This document shows, piece by piece, positions 1 to 11,333 of a stretch of 64,000 nucleotides of DNA. The notes beneath the pieces are model-generated. The model was not told the DNA's origin and did no database searches. It was given only the letters and a program-made list of their open reading frames with translations. The position numbers and the translations under genes are program-made. The DNA lies in NCBI GenBank assembly GCA_027972325.1, contig JAPMOS010000055.1, positions 124,001-188,000 on the forward strand, written 5' to 3'. The stretch's first letter is position 1, and the number at the start of each line of letters is the position of its first letter. Source of the DNA: Paratrimastix pyriformis (Eukaryota; Preaxostyla; Paratrimastigidae).

Positions 1-195
1 GTTCCCGAACACGAATCATCTGAATCCCGGCCTCATCGTCCCCGTTCACTTTTTGAAGCCGTTGACTGAGTACCATTTCTCCGCTCCCATCTGTGTTGAG
101 TTGCACAAGGTACTCACCCGGATGGTTCTCGCTTTCGGTGGCGTCCTTTTTTCCTTGACCAGCGGTTCTGATACGTCGCAGACCTACAGGGGCCT
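1..195 (-). other. Possible coding fragment at the window edge
   Basis: One minus-strand frame is open from about 195 to the window edge. It has a protein-like, low-bias composition, including GEYLVQLNTDGSGEMVLSQ, unlike the Arg/Pro/Gly-rich frames that GC-rich DNA gives by chance. No start, stop or splice site was established and I do not recognise the family. It could be an exon or transposon fragment continuing to the left, or an accidental open frame. Confidence 0.2.
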
Positions 196-410
196 GTCAG
201 CAAGAGCCTTGCTATCCATCGTAAGACTCAGGATAGCAGCCGACTGGTGGGATAGCCGAGTAATCTCTTCCCCAAACAAACCCAAACCAAGAAAGAGTGA
301 ACACTTGCACAGCAAGCACGCAAAACGGCACTGACATCCAAAAATTTTATCAAAAGAATTTGACATGTCATGTCAGTGCCGGCAGTCGACTCGTCCTTTA
401 AGCATAAGCC
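196..410. repeat. Repeat R1, copy 1 (fold-back type)
   Basis: The stretch at about 280-400 recurs as its reverse complement at about 12437-12560. Both contain an internal imperfect palindrome whose ends are GGCACTGACAT and ATGTCAGTGCC. The flanking piece at 245-290 (GGGATAGCC...CCCCAAACAAACCC) recurs at 1868-1975. It has no coding capacity. It fits a non-autonomous DNA transposon family present several times in the GC-rich part of the window. Confidence 0.6.
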
Positions 411-1867
411 CATTCGGACGACGACACGCCAGCCACCGACGCAGAGTAAGGTGGGAAGGGAGTCAGTACCGCGCAACGCAGTAAACAATCCAGCTGGGAG
501 TCACAGCTCCCGAAGGTTTCAATGAAAACGAAGAAGAGAGATTCATGATCAACCATGCGAACCCCAAACATCTCCTCAAGCGGGTCGCGACCCGCCCCGG
601 GGGGTGCACGTCTAGTCAGGGAAAGAGGAGGCTGGAGAAAACCCCGACGCACCGCTGTAACCGGTCAGCAAAAAACAGGTGGGAGAGGAGAAGCCACAAA
701 TAAAAGGAGGGGCGAAACCTGCAAAGGCCCCGAAGGTACCGAGTCTTCCCGTACTCGGCACCCTCCATAGGGAATCCTTCCCTCAACGGGTCGGACCCCC
801 CGCAAATAAAACAACGAAGAAGATCGGACAAAACAGCGAGAGGACTCGTTGTCCGGCATGGCGCGGGCCAAAGGCACGCGTCGAGAAAAACGCAGAGCAC
901 GACGGAGCCGCGACAGGCACCTTGCCTCGCAGATCCCAGGAGGGTTCTCGCCCCCGTGCTCGCGGCTTCTTCGTCACCAGTCGCCGACCGGCGCCGGTGA
1001 AGCGGTGGAGGCAACCTTGCCGTGCAGGCGTCGAGTTCTGTATAGAGAACCCAAGCCCCACCAAAAACGCAAACCCCGAAGGGAGAGAGAGCACAAAGGT
1101 GACGTATCGATCGCCACTTCAGGGTGCTCAACAAATATCCCTCCCGTGAGAGGGAGGTGTGTGGGGTGAGCGGGGTGGTTCACGGGCACAACGGCCACGA
1201 TGAAATATCACTCGTCAAAACAGAACAGACGACGATGAATGACAAACCCCGACCCCCCATTCTGGATGTGGAGGATGCATGGTGCCCACCACGGTAAAGC
1301 CACACAGCTGTGCCACAACAAAACGGGGTGAAAGACAACACCCGCACCAGTCCCTCGAGCTGTTGCCCATTCAGAACAGACAAGGAGGAAGACAACACCC
1401 CACACCGCCATGAAGGTGCATGATGGGTGTCCCAAGAGTACAACGAGCCGGATGACCCATAAGCTGTTTCAAGCAAAGTAGCTGGGGTGAATGACCACAC
1501 CTCACCCCACCATGAATGCCCAATCACATCAGACGAGGGTGAATGAGGGTGAATGAAGGGTGGTGTCTCAAGGGCAAGAGGCCCCGACGAGGCCCCAGAC
1601 ACTGTTGTCCAAGGGCACCAAACAAGGTTGAACAACAGCCACACTCGCCTCCCCACGAGGCAGCCCTCCTGACTTGTCAATCAGATTGTGTGGGTGAACA
1701 GGCAGCAGTACAGCCAAGGGAGCACGTACGAAGATTGCGCTGCGAAGACAAAATGCCCACCATCAATCACGACCATGGGTACACGTTGAGTCGAAGCTTC
1801 GCGGGAAAGCAGCAACAAACAAACCCAGTGCCACTCATCAGGCAGGGAGGTGGGTGGGAGACTTGTG
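411..1867. other. GC-rich stretch without a recognisable gene
   Basis: Frames here are short, overlap on both strands and are rich in Arg, Pro, Gly and Ser, as expected of GC-rich non-coding DNA. Between about 1230 and 1560 a degenerate tandem pattern appears, with repeated GACAACACC..CACC and GGTGAATGA units. I see no RNA gene, promoter or transposon end that I can defend. Confidence 0.5.
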
Positions 1868-1975
1868 GTTTGGGTTTGTTTGGGGAAGAGATTACTCGGC
1901 TATCCCACCATTCTCCTTCACGAGTTCGGAGAACGAGGGACAGCCTTCGTGGGATAGCCCCAAACAAACCCAAAC
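1868..1975. mobile_element. Small fold-back (MITE-like) element
   Basis: The ends are inverted copies: GTTTGGGTTTGTTTGGGG at the left and CCCCAAACAAACCCAAAC at the right. An inner inverted pair (GGCTATCCCAC / GTGGGATAGCC) lies inside them. The unit is about 108 bp with no coding capacity. Related half-units lie at about 245-290 and 12560-12600. It is probably a non-autonomous DNA transposon or fold-back element. Target-site duplication was not resolved. Confidence 0.6.
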
Positions 1976-2289
1976 CAAGAAAGAGTGAACACCAGACCAA
2001 AGGCATAGCTTTCCCCCCTTCCGCACTCTACGTGACCCGGCTAACGGGATGCTCCGCCCAACACTCTTGGCCGATGAGCCGGCTCTACGGATACCCATCC
2101 TGATGTTGGGAGTGCGCGTGCCGGAGGGCCAGAACGAGCATCAAACAGCTGAGAGGTGGTACACACTCCACAGTGTCCCCCGCGTGTGTCCGGGGTCGCT
2201 CCCAAAGGTGCCGAGTGCTGTCACTGCTTCCGACAGACAAGAAGGCATCAGTCGATGCGAGAGCAGGCATGAAACATCGAGCATCACAC

Positions 2290-3620
2290 TGCCCCAGCAA
2301 AGCCCCACTCTGATGGTGCTGGTGTGGTGATTCTGGCCTGAATGCGCTGGTGTGGGTGTGATGCTGCTGCTGGAGTGAGAATGAACACCAGGAGGCATAT
2401 GGGCACACAGGCCCGCCCCAGACGCCTCGCCACGCAGCTGTCCTGGTGTGCCAGGGCGCATTCAGGGGCATGATGAGCACACAGGCCCGCCCCGACAGAA
2501 CACCACTCTGGTGGTGCTGGGTGTTGGTGTTGGTGTTGCTGCTGCTGGTGTGAGAATGCACACCAGAGGGCATGTGGGCACACAGGCCCGCCCTGAGACG
2601 CCTCAAGCAGTCAAGCAGCTGTCAGGACGCATTCAAGGGCATGATGAGCCCACAGGCCCGCCCGAAAAGTCACCACACTGGTGGTGCTGATGATACTGTT
2701 GGTGTGAGAGTGTACACCAGGGGACATGTGGGGCACACTCCGGCCCGCCCCAGACGCATCAAACAGATGTCCTGGTGTGCCAGGACCCATTCAAGGCATG
2801 ATGAGCACACAGGCCCGCCCTGAGCAACGCCACACTGATGGTGCGTGTGCTGGTGGTGGTGCTGTGATGATGCTGCCGGTGTGAGAGTGCATCCAAGGGG
2901 CATGTTGGGCGCACTCAGGCCCGCCCCTGATGAACATACCGGGGCATGAACAGGTGCAAGCCCCTCAAGTGCATAGCACCAATTTTTCCCGGTGTTGGTG
3001 TACCCACGGGCACCGCATCCGAACATACCACGGATCGCCCTCCTGAAAAACCAGCGGTGCATGCATGCCATCGTCACGGTGTTGGTGAGTCAACGTACAC
3101 ACCGAGGCAGAGGGGCATCCGGAAATCCAACGGAGCGCCCTCATGAGAAAACCCGCGGTGCGGGCACGTAAACGAGCAGATACGCGCTGAAATCACACAA
3201 GGGTCCCAGTGTTGGGGTGATGGTCATGGGCAAGCGCAGGCCTACCCCAAAGAAAAACACCGAACACTGGTGTTGGTGTGCCAGATGTGTCACAGAGAGG
3301 GCCCGCCTGGAAAAACACGACTTCAGGTGCGGGTGTGACAGCGCACACGGGATCGGAAGAGAACCCATTGAGGAACGACGTGCAACTATGAGGCTTGCTG
3401 GCGGTCAGTGAATTCTCTCCAATCTCTAGACCTAGCAGTGCCGAAATCCCAAAGTTGTTTCTGACCTGACCGCCAGCTTGTTGGGACCTCTCGATCCCCG
3501 AGCGTGGGACCCGTGGGTGCACAAGTATGCGCGCGTCCCTGACGTCTCACAGTTTGTTGTTGTTTCTGACCCTGTACGGTCTGTGTGAGGGTGTGGGCGC
3601 AGACAAACACAGGCCCGCCA
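2290..3620. repeat. Minisatellite array, about 160-bp unit
   Basis: The core CACACAGGCCCGCCC recurs in two phases, for example near 2400, 2475, 2580, 2650, 2735, 2810 and 2915. It alternates with TGGTGTGAGA(A/G)TG and (CTG/GTG)n tracts. The full period is about 160 bp, each unit made of two half-units. The array degrades to the right, where the spacing drifts but TGGTGTTGGTG and GCCCGCC remain recognisable to about 3620. Frames in it are repeat translations, not genes. Confidence 0.75.
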
Positions 3621-5983
3621 ACCAAATGCTCTCAGTATAGTTCGCGTCCGTGTGTGAAGTGTGATCCCACTCCAGGCAGGACAGCACCGCAGAGCACCGA
3701 GTAGGGGAGCAGAAATACTATGGAATAATGCCACCCGGCTGTGGGCAAGGCGGACAAGTGCACTGTTCTCAGCCTTGCCTGTGAATGGACAGAGTGACCC
3801 CAAGCAGGAGTGATCGTGATGGGTCCAAGACAGGGATGCTCGCCCTCCCGGGACGGAGCCGCCCCATCATGGCCCTCGGAGGTGGGGATGGGATGAGCCG
3901 GAATGATGGGCAGGGACTGGAAGGTGTACGTGGGTGCTGAGGGCACGCACTCGGAGGAGGGAGAGTGCGCAGAGATCACGAGTGGTGTTTCACCCAAGAG
4001 GGCGGAGAGGATGCGACGACAGACTTTCCTCTCTGCTCCCGTCAAGCTTGCCCGACGTCTCGTGCCCAGGCTGAGAGTTGAACGGGGTATTTGTAGAGCG
4101 CCCTCGGCCGCTGGCGCTAGTCCCACCACCCTTCGCCGGGTGGAAGCTGCGGCTGCACCACCTTCATTTGGGGCCCCACTTGTAGAGCGCCGGACCCCTG
4201 GGGCGCTCCTCCCGTGCCCCACTGGGGGTCCCAAAGGAACGGCCGCCAGTGTGTCAGTCTCATCGATCGGGTGTAGGGGACGAGGACGTGCGTTCGTTGA
4301 CCCGACGCTCACATTTTGCAAAGGAGCAGGCAGTCCCCAATCCGCGCGAAGAACCCCGCAACGAGACCCCGATGTGCATGGCCGAAGTGGGGCACTGGCC
4401 CCTTCAGCATGGATGCCCTGGCCACAGAAGAGCCAACGTGTGAGTTCAGGACGCTCACGATCTTGGGCTTGGGCAACTGAGGAGTTGTTGAGCAGCCCGT
4501 GGGTCATGGGAGCCTTTCTGGTGGGGTCCGCGGTGAGCATGACTCTTGTCCGGGCGATGTTGTCCCCCGGGAGGAACGGTACCAGGGACACTCCCGTCGG
4601 GTGTTGTGGGTCCAATGGGCCAGGAGAAGAGGACAACTGCGATGACCTCACGCTCGTCTCTACGCACCCAGAGTCAGGGAAGGGCTCTTTCACGAAGCCA
4701 GACTTTGTAACGAGGCACTCCGTCACACGTTCCATTCTCCTTCACGTGTGTCGGGTACCTGACCGCTCACATTTTGCAAAGGGGGAGCCAGTCCCCAGGC
4801 CAGATGCAGACCCCGTCACGAGGGGTGGACAACCCTGGTGTGCATGGTCGAAGTAGAGAATTCGACAGTGGGGCCTATGTGTGTGTCCTGGAAGCTCGCG
4901 ATCCTGGACTTGAGGAAAGACAGACCCGTTCCCTAGAACACGTCTCCTCCCTCTTGGGGGACATCTGTTAGATCAGGCCCTTCCCCCCCAGGGGGGACGT
5001 CATGCTCACCCGGTCCCGCGCGGGGTGGTGGCCCAGGCATGTCGAGCACACGATGCTTCCCTCCTAAACGTATTTCGTGTGAAAGAGCAACGGGGGGTGT
5101 TTCCCTCGGTTCCGAAAGAGTATAAGACCTCTGAAACGTGGTGTGGCGACCGCCATGGTTCCATGTGGGACATGGAGTCCGGACCGAGTCATCGTGTCTC
5201 CGATCCGAAACCGGGGAGTTGGCTGCTCCCCTGGTGCGCGCCCAAAATAGATGAAGCTCCTCTCTTGCAACCGCCAGTGTGTGTTGAAGAGGGAGAAGCT
5301 CGCAGTGTGCGTTGTTGTAAAATCCTGCGAGTTGTGCCGCAGGAACGTGCGCGCCTGTGTGCCCGCAGATCATCAGGGCCATGAGTCGGCTCCCTGGTCG
5401 AACGGTGCGTGGTGGACATGGGACCTCCTGCCTTGCCCCGCGACAACATGGGCTCCGCGACAACACGGCCACGCGAAGATGGTCGAAGCCAAACGTTCTG
5501 GCGAAGTGAGAGGTTCGAAGTGGGAGGTTTGCCCTCTGGCACAAAGAATGGAGACGGAATGAAGAGGGCGACGTGAAGATGCCAAGTGCAGACCCACAAG
5601 ACAACTGGTCGATTGTTCAGAAGTGACTCGGAGCGTTCGCTATATTCTCCCTCCCGAGCGACCAGGTCAATCAACCCCAGATGGAAGACCGGCTTGAGAA
5701 GAACTTGAGCGCGAAATGAGTTGCGCGCGTGACCAGTAATCGTGCGAATTTCAGAGTCACACGTGGACTAAACGCTGATAGCGGAGGTCATCCACTGACG
5801 TGGGCCCAGAGCGAGTGCACGGGCGTCCCTCGCCGGATAACCGTTGACCCAGCATTCCATTCATCTCATTGTTCGATCCTGAAACCCATGAAGGATTTTG
5901 GCCTGAAATATTTGCCAACCAGGTGTTTCGCAGACTGAGTGGCTCCGCAGAGTCTGAGACATGGCCAGAAGAGAGACCACCAG
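3621..5983. other. GC-rich intergenic region with a 460-bp-spaced duplication
   Basis: I recognise no gene. A block beginning GCTCACATTTTGCAAAGG occurs at about 4308-4460 and again at about 4768-4915 with clear similarity (AGTCCCCA, GATGTGCATGG / GTGTGCATGG, GCTCGCGATC), so part of this stretch is an old tandem duplication. Two long overlapping frames on opposite strands (about 3632-4735 minus and 3903-4856 plus) have GC-driven composition and no family signature. Confidence 0.45.
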
Positions 5984-5987
5984 CATT

Positions 5988-6083
5988 TGTAGTCTTTCCA
6001 AGGAACGGGGCGTGGCGAGAAGAGAAAGTGGCACGATCTCTTGGACACAGGGGTTCTAAACCCTCAGCCGGAGTGGCACAACA
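5988..6083 (-). repeat. 3' LTR of chromovirus 1
   Basis: This 96-bp LTR begins TGTTGTGCCACTCC and ends GGAAAGACTACA in minus-strand sense, with TG...CA termini. It is identical to the copy at 11234-11329 and is preceded on the minus strand by a purine-rich tract. Confidence 0.93.
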
Positions 6084-6337
6084 CTTCCCCCTTTCAGGGG
6101 TGCGGCAGGCATTGCAGCGACGGCGGGGGTTTGGATGGAAAGGAGACAAGGAAGGGTATCAACGGGAGGAAAGGCAGAGTTGGTTGGCGGTGGGCGGACT
6201 GGCGATACGGGCAGAATGTAATGAAAGGTCTGTCCATCCCTCCCCCCCTTCAAAAATAAGAGCGAAATCAAACAAAGGGCTCAAACTGAGATGGGGTTGG
6301 CGGAAAGGCGGAGAAAACAAAGGAAAACACAAGCGGT

Positions 6338-7800
6338 TCAGGCACGGGGCCTGCGAGAGACAGGCTTCTTGGGCGGGGGAATCGAAAGGGCCAGGGCGTG
6401 GTCGGCCACATACTTCTTCACGGCCGGAGCCCAGTGGGAGTCCGAGAAGAGGACCCAGGACCGCTCGTCGTCTGGGCCGTAATCCGGGTAACCGCCCCAC
6501 TGCACGTTGAGGGACAGGGCTCCATCGACGTAACGGTGGGCACGAACTGAGTCGATTTCGTACTCATCAACCTTGAGGGCCTCACGGCGCAGCTGATCGG
6601 GCGTCAGCGTCGAGGCCTCAAAGGGGTACATCCGGTTGACGTGGGCGCGGATAGGGTCACCTTCGTTGACAAGGTCGCGAAGCTCGTACGTGACGGGGCC
6701 AGTTGAGCGGAGGACCTGATAGGGACCGCGCCAAGGGCTTGCCAACTTGTGGGGGGGGTCGAAATGGAGAAGGACGTAATCCCCCTCATCAAACTTGACC
6801 TGGCCGTGGGCCTGACGGGCGTAGGCCTTGCGCGCCGCGGCGTAGGCGCGCTCCTCAGCAGCCACCACGTTGGCGGACGTTGCTGGAGGCCAGGAGGGCG
6901 GCGTATTCAAGGGGCTCAGACATGGGGGCAAGGGAGACCCCGAGGTTGGCGGAGACGGGGTCGCGTGCTTGGAAACCGTGGACGGCGCGGAAGGGGGACA
7001 TTCCGATCGAGCGATTCGGGAGGGAATTCAGGGAGTACTGAACAGCGGGCAGGGAACGGATCCACCCATCCGAGTCCCGGAAGAACGCGCGCAGTGCATC
7101 GCCGATGACCCTGTTCGCGCGTTCGACGGAGCCGTGTGATTGTGGCGAGTGCGGCGTCGAAATATGCAGGTCGACGCCCAGAGTACGGCAAAGTTCACGG
7201 ATGACGTCGGAATCAAAAGCGGGGCCGCCGTCCGTGATGAGGCGGGTGGGGGCCATGGACGCTGATCCAGCTCGTAAGGATGAGACGGGCGGTCTCCTCG
7301 GCAGTCGTGGTGACGGCGAGGGCCAAGTGGGTAAAGCGGGACCAGCGGTCGACCAGGACGAGAACATGACGATAGCCTTGGTCGGGGGGCAGGGGGCCGA
7401 TGTGGTCGGCCTCAAGGAGCTCGAAGGGACCGGAGGACGTGACAGCCAAGAGGGTGGAGGGGTGTGGGCACTTGGCGTTCTTCTTCTGGCAGGTCGGGCA
7501 GGCACGGACGAAAGCACTGACATCGTCCGTCATGTGGGGCCAGCTGATGGAGGTGGCAAGGCGGGCCGTTGTGCGAGTGACGCCGGCATGGGCCGACAAG
7601 AGGGAGGAGTGGGCGAGGGCGAGCAGCTGGGCCTTCTGTTCGGCTGGAGGCGACTGGGTGAGGTGCAAGGGGCCCGACCCGGTCGCGGAATCAGGTGTGG
7701 CAAGCGGGAGAAGGGCCTTCCGTAGCGCCGGGACGACCTCGACTGGATCAGGGTCAGGGTCGGCAGTGTCAGGGGCGGGGTCACCAGGGGCGGGGTCACC
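6338..7800 (-). pseudogene. Integrase and C-terminal chromodomain, chromovirus 1
   Basis: The integrase zinc-binding region shows an H...H...CPTCQKK pattern near 7470-7640. The catalytic core shows LEADHIGPLPP (first Asp), ITDGGPAF (second Asp) and SHGSVERANR (Glu), the rve-type DDE set. Downstream come the pGDyV..h-type C-terminal domain (KLASPWRGPYQV) and a chromodomain-like segment (LNVQWGGYPDYGPDDERSW). In the family, integrase inserts the cDNA and the chromodomain targets chromatin marks. The region is part of a broken element. Confidence 0.85.
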
Positions 7801-8099
7801 AGCGGCAGCAAGAGCAGGCGAGGCTGGACCAGGCGCAGGGGGGTCACCGGCTGGCGCAGGCGACTCAGCGGTAGGGCCAGCAGAAGGAGGCACTGCAGGT
7901 GGGGCGGGGCCGGAGGCGGGGGCAGGGGTAGAGGCAGGGGCAGGGGCAGGGGCGGGGGGAGGCTTCGTAGAGCGCGTGGTCACGACAGCAACTCGTAGAG
8001 CCTCGGGCCCGAGAGGAGGAGACGAGAGTGAGGGTTGTGGAGCGGATGAAAAGCGGACGACCTGGGAAGAGAGGGTCCCGCGAGCCTGAACAATTTCGT

Positions 8100-9560
8100 C
8101 GCACCCGGAGCGGGCGCCGGCTGTTAGTTCAGCAACCGGTGTTGATGGCCGCGCGGGTGCACGGGCTGGGGATGTGGCTGCAGGGCGAGAGGGTCATCGG
8201 GCAGGCGCAGGCCACAGAGTCTGGAGAGGGTGTCGGCCAGGACGTTGGAGGCGCCAGGCAGGTAGCGAAGGGTCACGTCAAAGCTGCGAGCCTCCCGCCA
8301 CCGCACCAGCCTGGGCGAGTCCGCGTGGCTGGGGAAGGTGAGGTTGCGGTGGTCCACGACGACGTCGACAGGGCCGTACAACATTGGCTTGGCCTTCTGG
8401 AGAGAAAATCAGCGAAGTTCCAGCTCGCCTGTAGGGTACTTGGTCTCGGCGGGAAGAAGCTTCCGACCGTAGAACCCGAGGACCTCCTCGCGGCCGTCAG
8501 GGCGCACCTGAAGGAGCACAGCCCCGAGGCCTGTGGACGATGCATCGGTTCTCAGCAGGAGATGGCATTGTGAGTCGGGATGGGCAAGCAGAGGGGCGGT
8601 TGCCAGCAGGGCCTGGATTTGTTGAAATGCGGATTGGTGCTCAGGACCCCCACTTGAAGGAGGCCCCCTTGAAGGAGGTCAAAGAGACCAGCAGTCAACT
8701 GGGCGCATCTCGGGACAAACTTCGAGAGATAGTTCACAGCCCGAGGTATGACATGAGTTCAGCGCGCGAGGTGGGGGCACCCAAGGCGAGAAGGGGCGCG
8801 AGGCGGTCAGGGTCGACACGGCAACCGGTGGCGGAGACGATGAAACCCAGGTAAGGCGTTTCCGGGGCGGCAAACAGGCACTTCTCAGCCTTGAGCCGCA
8901 GGTGTCGGGCTTCAACCAGGGTGAAGAATGCGTCAAGTCGGGTCAGGAACAAGGTGAAGACGGGAGCGACGACTGCGATATCATCCTGATACGCCCATGA
9001 CCAGGATCCCAGGGATTGGAGCAGCAAGTCCATTTGATGTTGAAAGTGGAGAGGAGCCGTGCGCTCCGAAGGGCATGCGTGTGAACTCGAACCGGCCAAG
9101 CGGAGAAGTGAAGGCAAGGAGAGGCACAGAGAGGGATCCACCTGGATCTGATGGAAACCAGCCGAACAATCAAACTTCGCGACATAACGTTGCCCCTGGA
9201 AACGGTGCAGCAGGTCGTCGATCGCAGGAAGGACAGCTGGTGGTTGGATGGTCACTGAATTCAAAGCCGTCAGGTCAACGCAGAGGCGTCTGGACCCATC
9301 CCTCTTCCGGGCCACGGTAAGGGGACAGGCCCATGCGCTGGTGGACGGCCGAATAATCCCCAACAACAACAGTTTCCCAGCTCGGCCTTGACAAAGTCGA
9401 GGTCCGCGGGTCTCATCCGCCGGGGGCAGGACACGGGCCGGGAACCGGGGACGAGGTCGACGTGGAAGGGCTCGAGGATGGCCGGCATGGAGTCCACACC
9501 ACCGAAGGCGTTCCGATGGCGGTAAATGAGGGCCACCAATTGACCGCGCTCGTCGGGCAG
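8100..9560 (-). pseudogene. Reverse transcriptase and RNase H, chromovirus 1
   Basis: RT motifs are visible in order: PLTVARKRDGSRRLCVD, AIDDLLHRFQG, FDCSAGFHQI (motif A Asp), AYQDDIAVV (the catalytic YxDD, here YQDD) and KCLFAAPETPYLGF. The RNase H part retains VVVDHRNLTF and SNVLADTLSRL near 8230-8370. The order and motifs are those of Metaviridae pol. The reading frame is disrupted in the element. Confidence 0.87.
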
Positions 9561-9839
9561 GAGAACGCCCTCGGCCACCCGGCATGGAGGGGCCAGTCAG
9601 GCGGGGGCGATCAGGAGCGGGGTTCTGGGCGGGAGTGGTGGGCTGTGCTGAGGTGGTTGACGTGGCAGAGGCAGAGGCGTGGGAAGGCATGGAGGCGGGG
9701 GGGGCAACGGTCGCAGCGGCGGCAGCGGCGAGAGCGGTGGGGTCGGGAGCCGGGGGGCCTGGCTCCTCGATGTCGGGAGTCCCGTCGGTCCCAATGTCGA
9801 AAGGAGGTGTTGCACGGCGGGAGGGTTTGATGAGACCAC

Positions 9840-10170
9840 GTATCCGGTAAGATCTTTTTGACTAATGATCATGATCTCGGGTTGATGCAAGCCATCGACC
9901 ACCTGGGCTGTGATTGTGGTTGGTGTGGGGGCGTCGGGAGTGAAGCGGAGCGGCAAGCGGACGAGCCCCTTGGAGGGGATCTCAAACCCGTCGGCCGCCA
10001 GGATGTGGGGCCCCCCGGGTGTGGGGACCAAGCCCAGTGAAGAGACAAGGCGGGAATCGATGACACTTGTTCGGGCACCAGAGTCCAGAAGGGCCGGAAC
10101 GCCGCGGCCGTCAGGGAGAACTGCAGTTGTGCAGAAATCTCCGTCAACGACCCCACAGGGCGGGAATGGG
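9840..10170 (-). pseudogene. Retropepsin-like aspartic protease, chromovirus 1
   Basis: The segment GVPALLDSGARTSVID has the DSG active-site triad near 10080. It is followed by a flap-like region (ILAADG) and a hydrophobic stretch, as in retropepsins that process Gag-Pol. It lies between the gag zinc knuckle and RT, as expected. Confidence 0.75.
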
Positions 10171-10199
10171 GCGGCGGGCATGGTGATGGCGTCGGCAAT

Positions 10200-11218
10200 G
10201 AGCACGCGGCGCAGTGGATGACGGGCGGCATCGCGTGCGGCGGCCTGAGCCGCAATCCGGGGACTGCGTCGCGGAGGGTGGGTGGGAGGGCTGCGGGCGC
10301 AGGCCGAGGTGGAGGGACAGCTGGGGCAGGGGCGGGACCAGGGGGCCGGTTGAAGCGGGAAGGAGGATCGTTGATGGCCCTCGGGCACTGTCCTTCCGGG
10401 TGCATGCCCCGGCAGCGGACGCAGATGCCAAGGCTTCGGAGTCTCTCCTTCTCCTCGGGCTCCAGCTTGGCCAGCGGGGGGAAGAACACTCGCTGGCCTT
10501 GCTGAGCCACAGGGTTGCTGGGACCCTGATGGGGCGGGAAGCGCTGGTACCGGCGGCGATAGTCCGAAGGAACGGAAGCAGGGGTGGCTGATGGCAGGGG
10601 TGCTGAGAGGCCTGAGGTTGCGAGTGTCTCGCGGGCCTCGTGGAGGCGGCGGGCCAGGTCAACGGCCCGCGCAAAGACCGCCTCGAGCCTGGCCCGCTCG
10701 AGGTCCTGCAGGTCGGTCTCGGCGGATTGAGCGGAGGAGTCGGACGCGGCGTCCTCCTGGGTGGGAGTCCCCTCGGGGCCCAAGGACGTGTAGCGATGAA
10801 TGAAGGTGTTGAGCTGCAAATGAAGTGGGATCGGGGAAGAAAGAATGGGCTGGAAAAGAAGGCGATCGAGCAGGGCGACTCTGCTGTGAGCATCCTTTGG
10901 CCTGGTGATATCAAAAAGCGCAGAAAGGACGGCTTGGTCGTCACTAAAACTGATCTCGGGAAGATGATCCACAATTTCAATTGGAAGGTGCTCGACGATG
11001 GGGGGCATAATGCATTGCGAGTGAATGAGGCGAAATCGTTCCCACTCTTGAGCGAAACGCAAAACTCCATCAAATGAAATATCGGTCAAGGTCGGAAAAT
11101 GCAAATCGGAAACCAGTTGAACCTTCTGGGCAGAAGGAACATCAGATGGCTCAGAACGCTTCACGCGTGTCCGGGTAAAACGCATTCCGGAAGCAGAGGC
11201 ATTCTTTTTCGAATCCAT
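10200..11218 (-). pseudogene. Gag of chromovirus 1
   Basis: The frame starts with MDSKKNASASGM at 11218, only 16 bases after the 5' LTR. It continues through a helical capsid-like region and an Arg/Leu-rich coiled segment to a CCHC-like zinc knuckle (CVRCRGMHPEGQC: C-x2-C-x4-H-x4-C), then a Pro-rich tail. Gag packages the RNA. A gag with a similar ISRPK-type motif is seen in chromovirus 2, so the two belong to related lineages. Confidence 0.8.
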
Positions 11219-11233
11219 GACGAGTAACGTTAC

Positions 11234-11329
11234 TGTAGTCTTTCCAAGGAACGGGGCGTGGCGAGAAGAGAAAGTGGCACGATCTCTTGGACACAGGGGT
11301 TCTAAACCCTCAGCCGGAGTGGCACAACA
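11234..11329 (-). repeat. 5' LTR of chromovirus 1
   Basis: This LTR is identical over 96 bp to the copy at 5988-6083. On its internal side it abuts the perfect palindrome GTAACGTTAC (11224-11233), at the position where a tRNA primer-binding site is normally found. The external side carries the CATT target duplication. Confidence 0.93.
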
Positions 11330-11333
11330 CATT

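Larger units (their letters stand above)
5988..11329 (-). mobile_element. Ty3/gypsy chromovirus 1 (LTR retrotransposon)
   Basis: It is bounded by two identical 96-bp LTRs and a 4-bp CATT target duplication (5984-5987 and 11330-11333). On the minus strand the order is LTR, gag, aspartic protease, reverse transcriptase, RNase H, integrase, chromodomain, LTR. This is the chromovirus (Metaviridae) order. A polypurine tract (GAAAGGGGGAAG in minus-strand sense) abuts the 3' LTR. The coding region is broken, with roughly half a dozen apparent disruptions, yet the LTRs show no difference, pointing to recent insertion. The LTRs are very short for this superfamily. Confidence 0.93.

Noticed and set aside
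616-1134. 172-residue minus-strand frame and its plus-strand partner at 679-1149
   Set aside because: Both strands open over the same GC-rich stretch with no family signature; typical of chance frames in high-GC DNA.
2085-2606. Repetitive frames in the minisatellite
   Set aside because: They are translations of the roughly 160-bp tandem unit.
2290-3620. CRISPR-like direct repeats
   Set aside because: The units are degenerate, contiguous and lack unique spacers; the locus is eukaryotic.
3632-4856. Two long overlapping open frames on opposite strands (367 and 317 residues)
   Set aside because: Composition follows GC content (Arg, Pro, Ser, Gly), the frames mirror each other, and part of the DNA is an internal duplication. 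No domain or motif.
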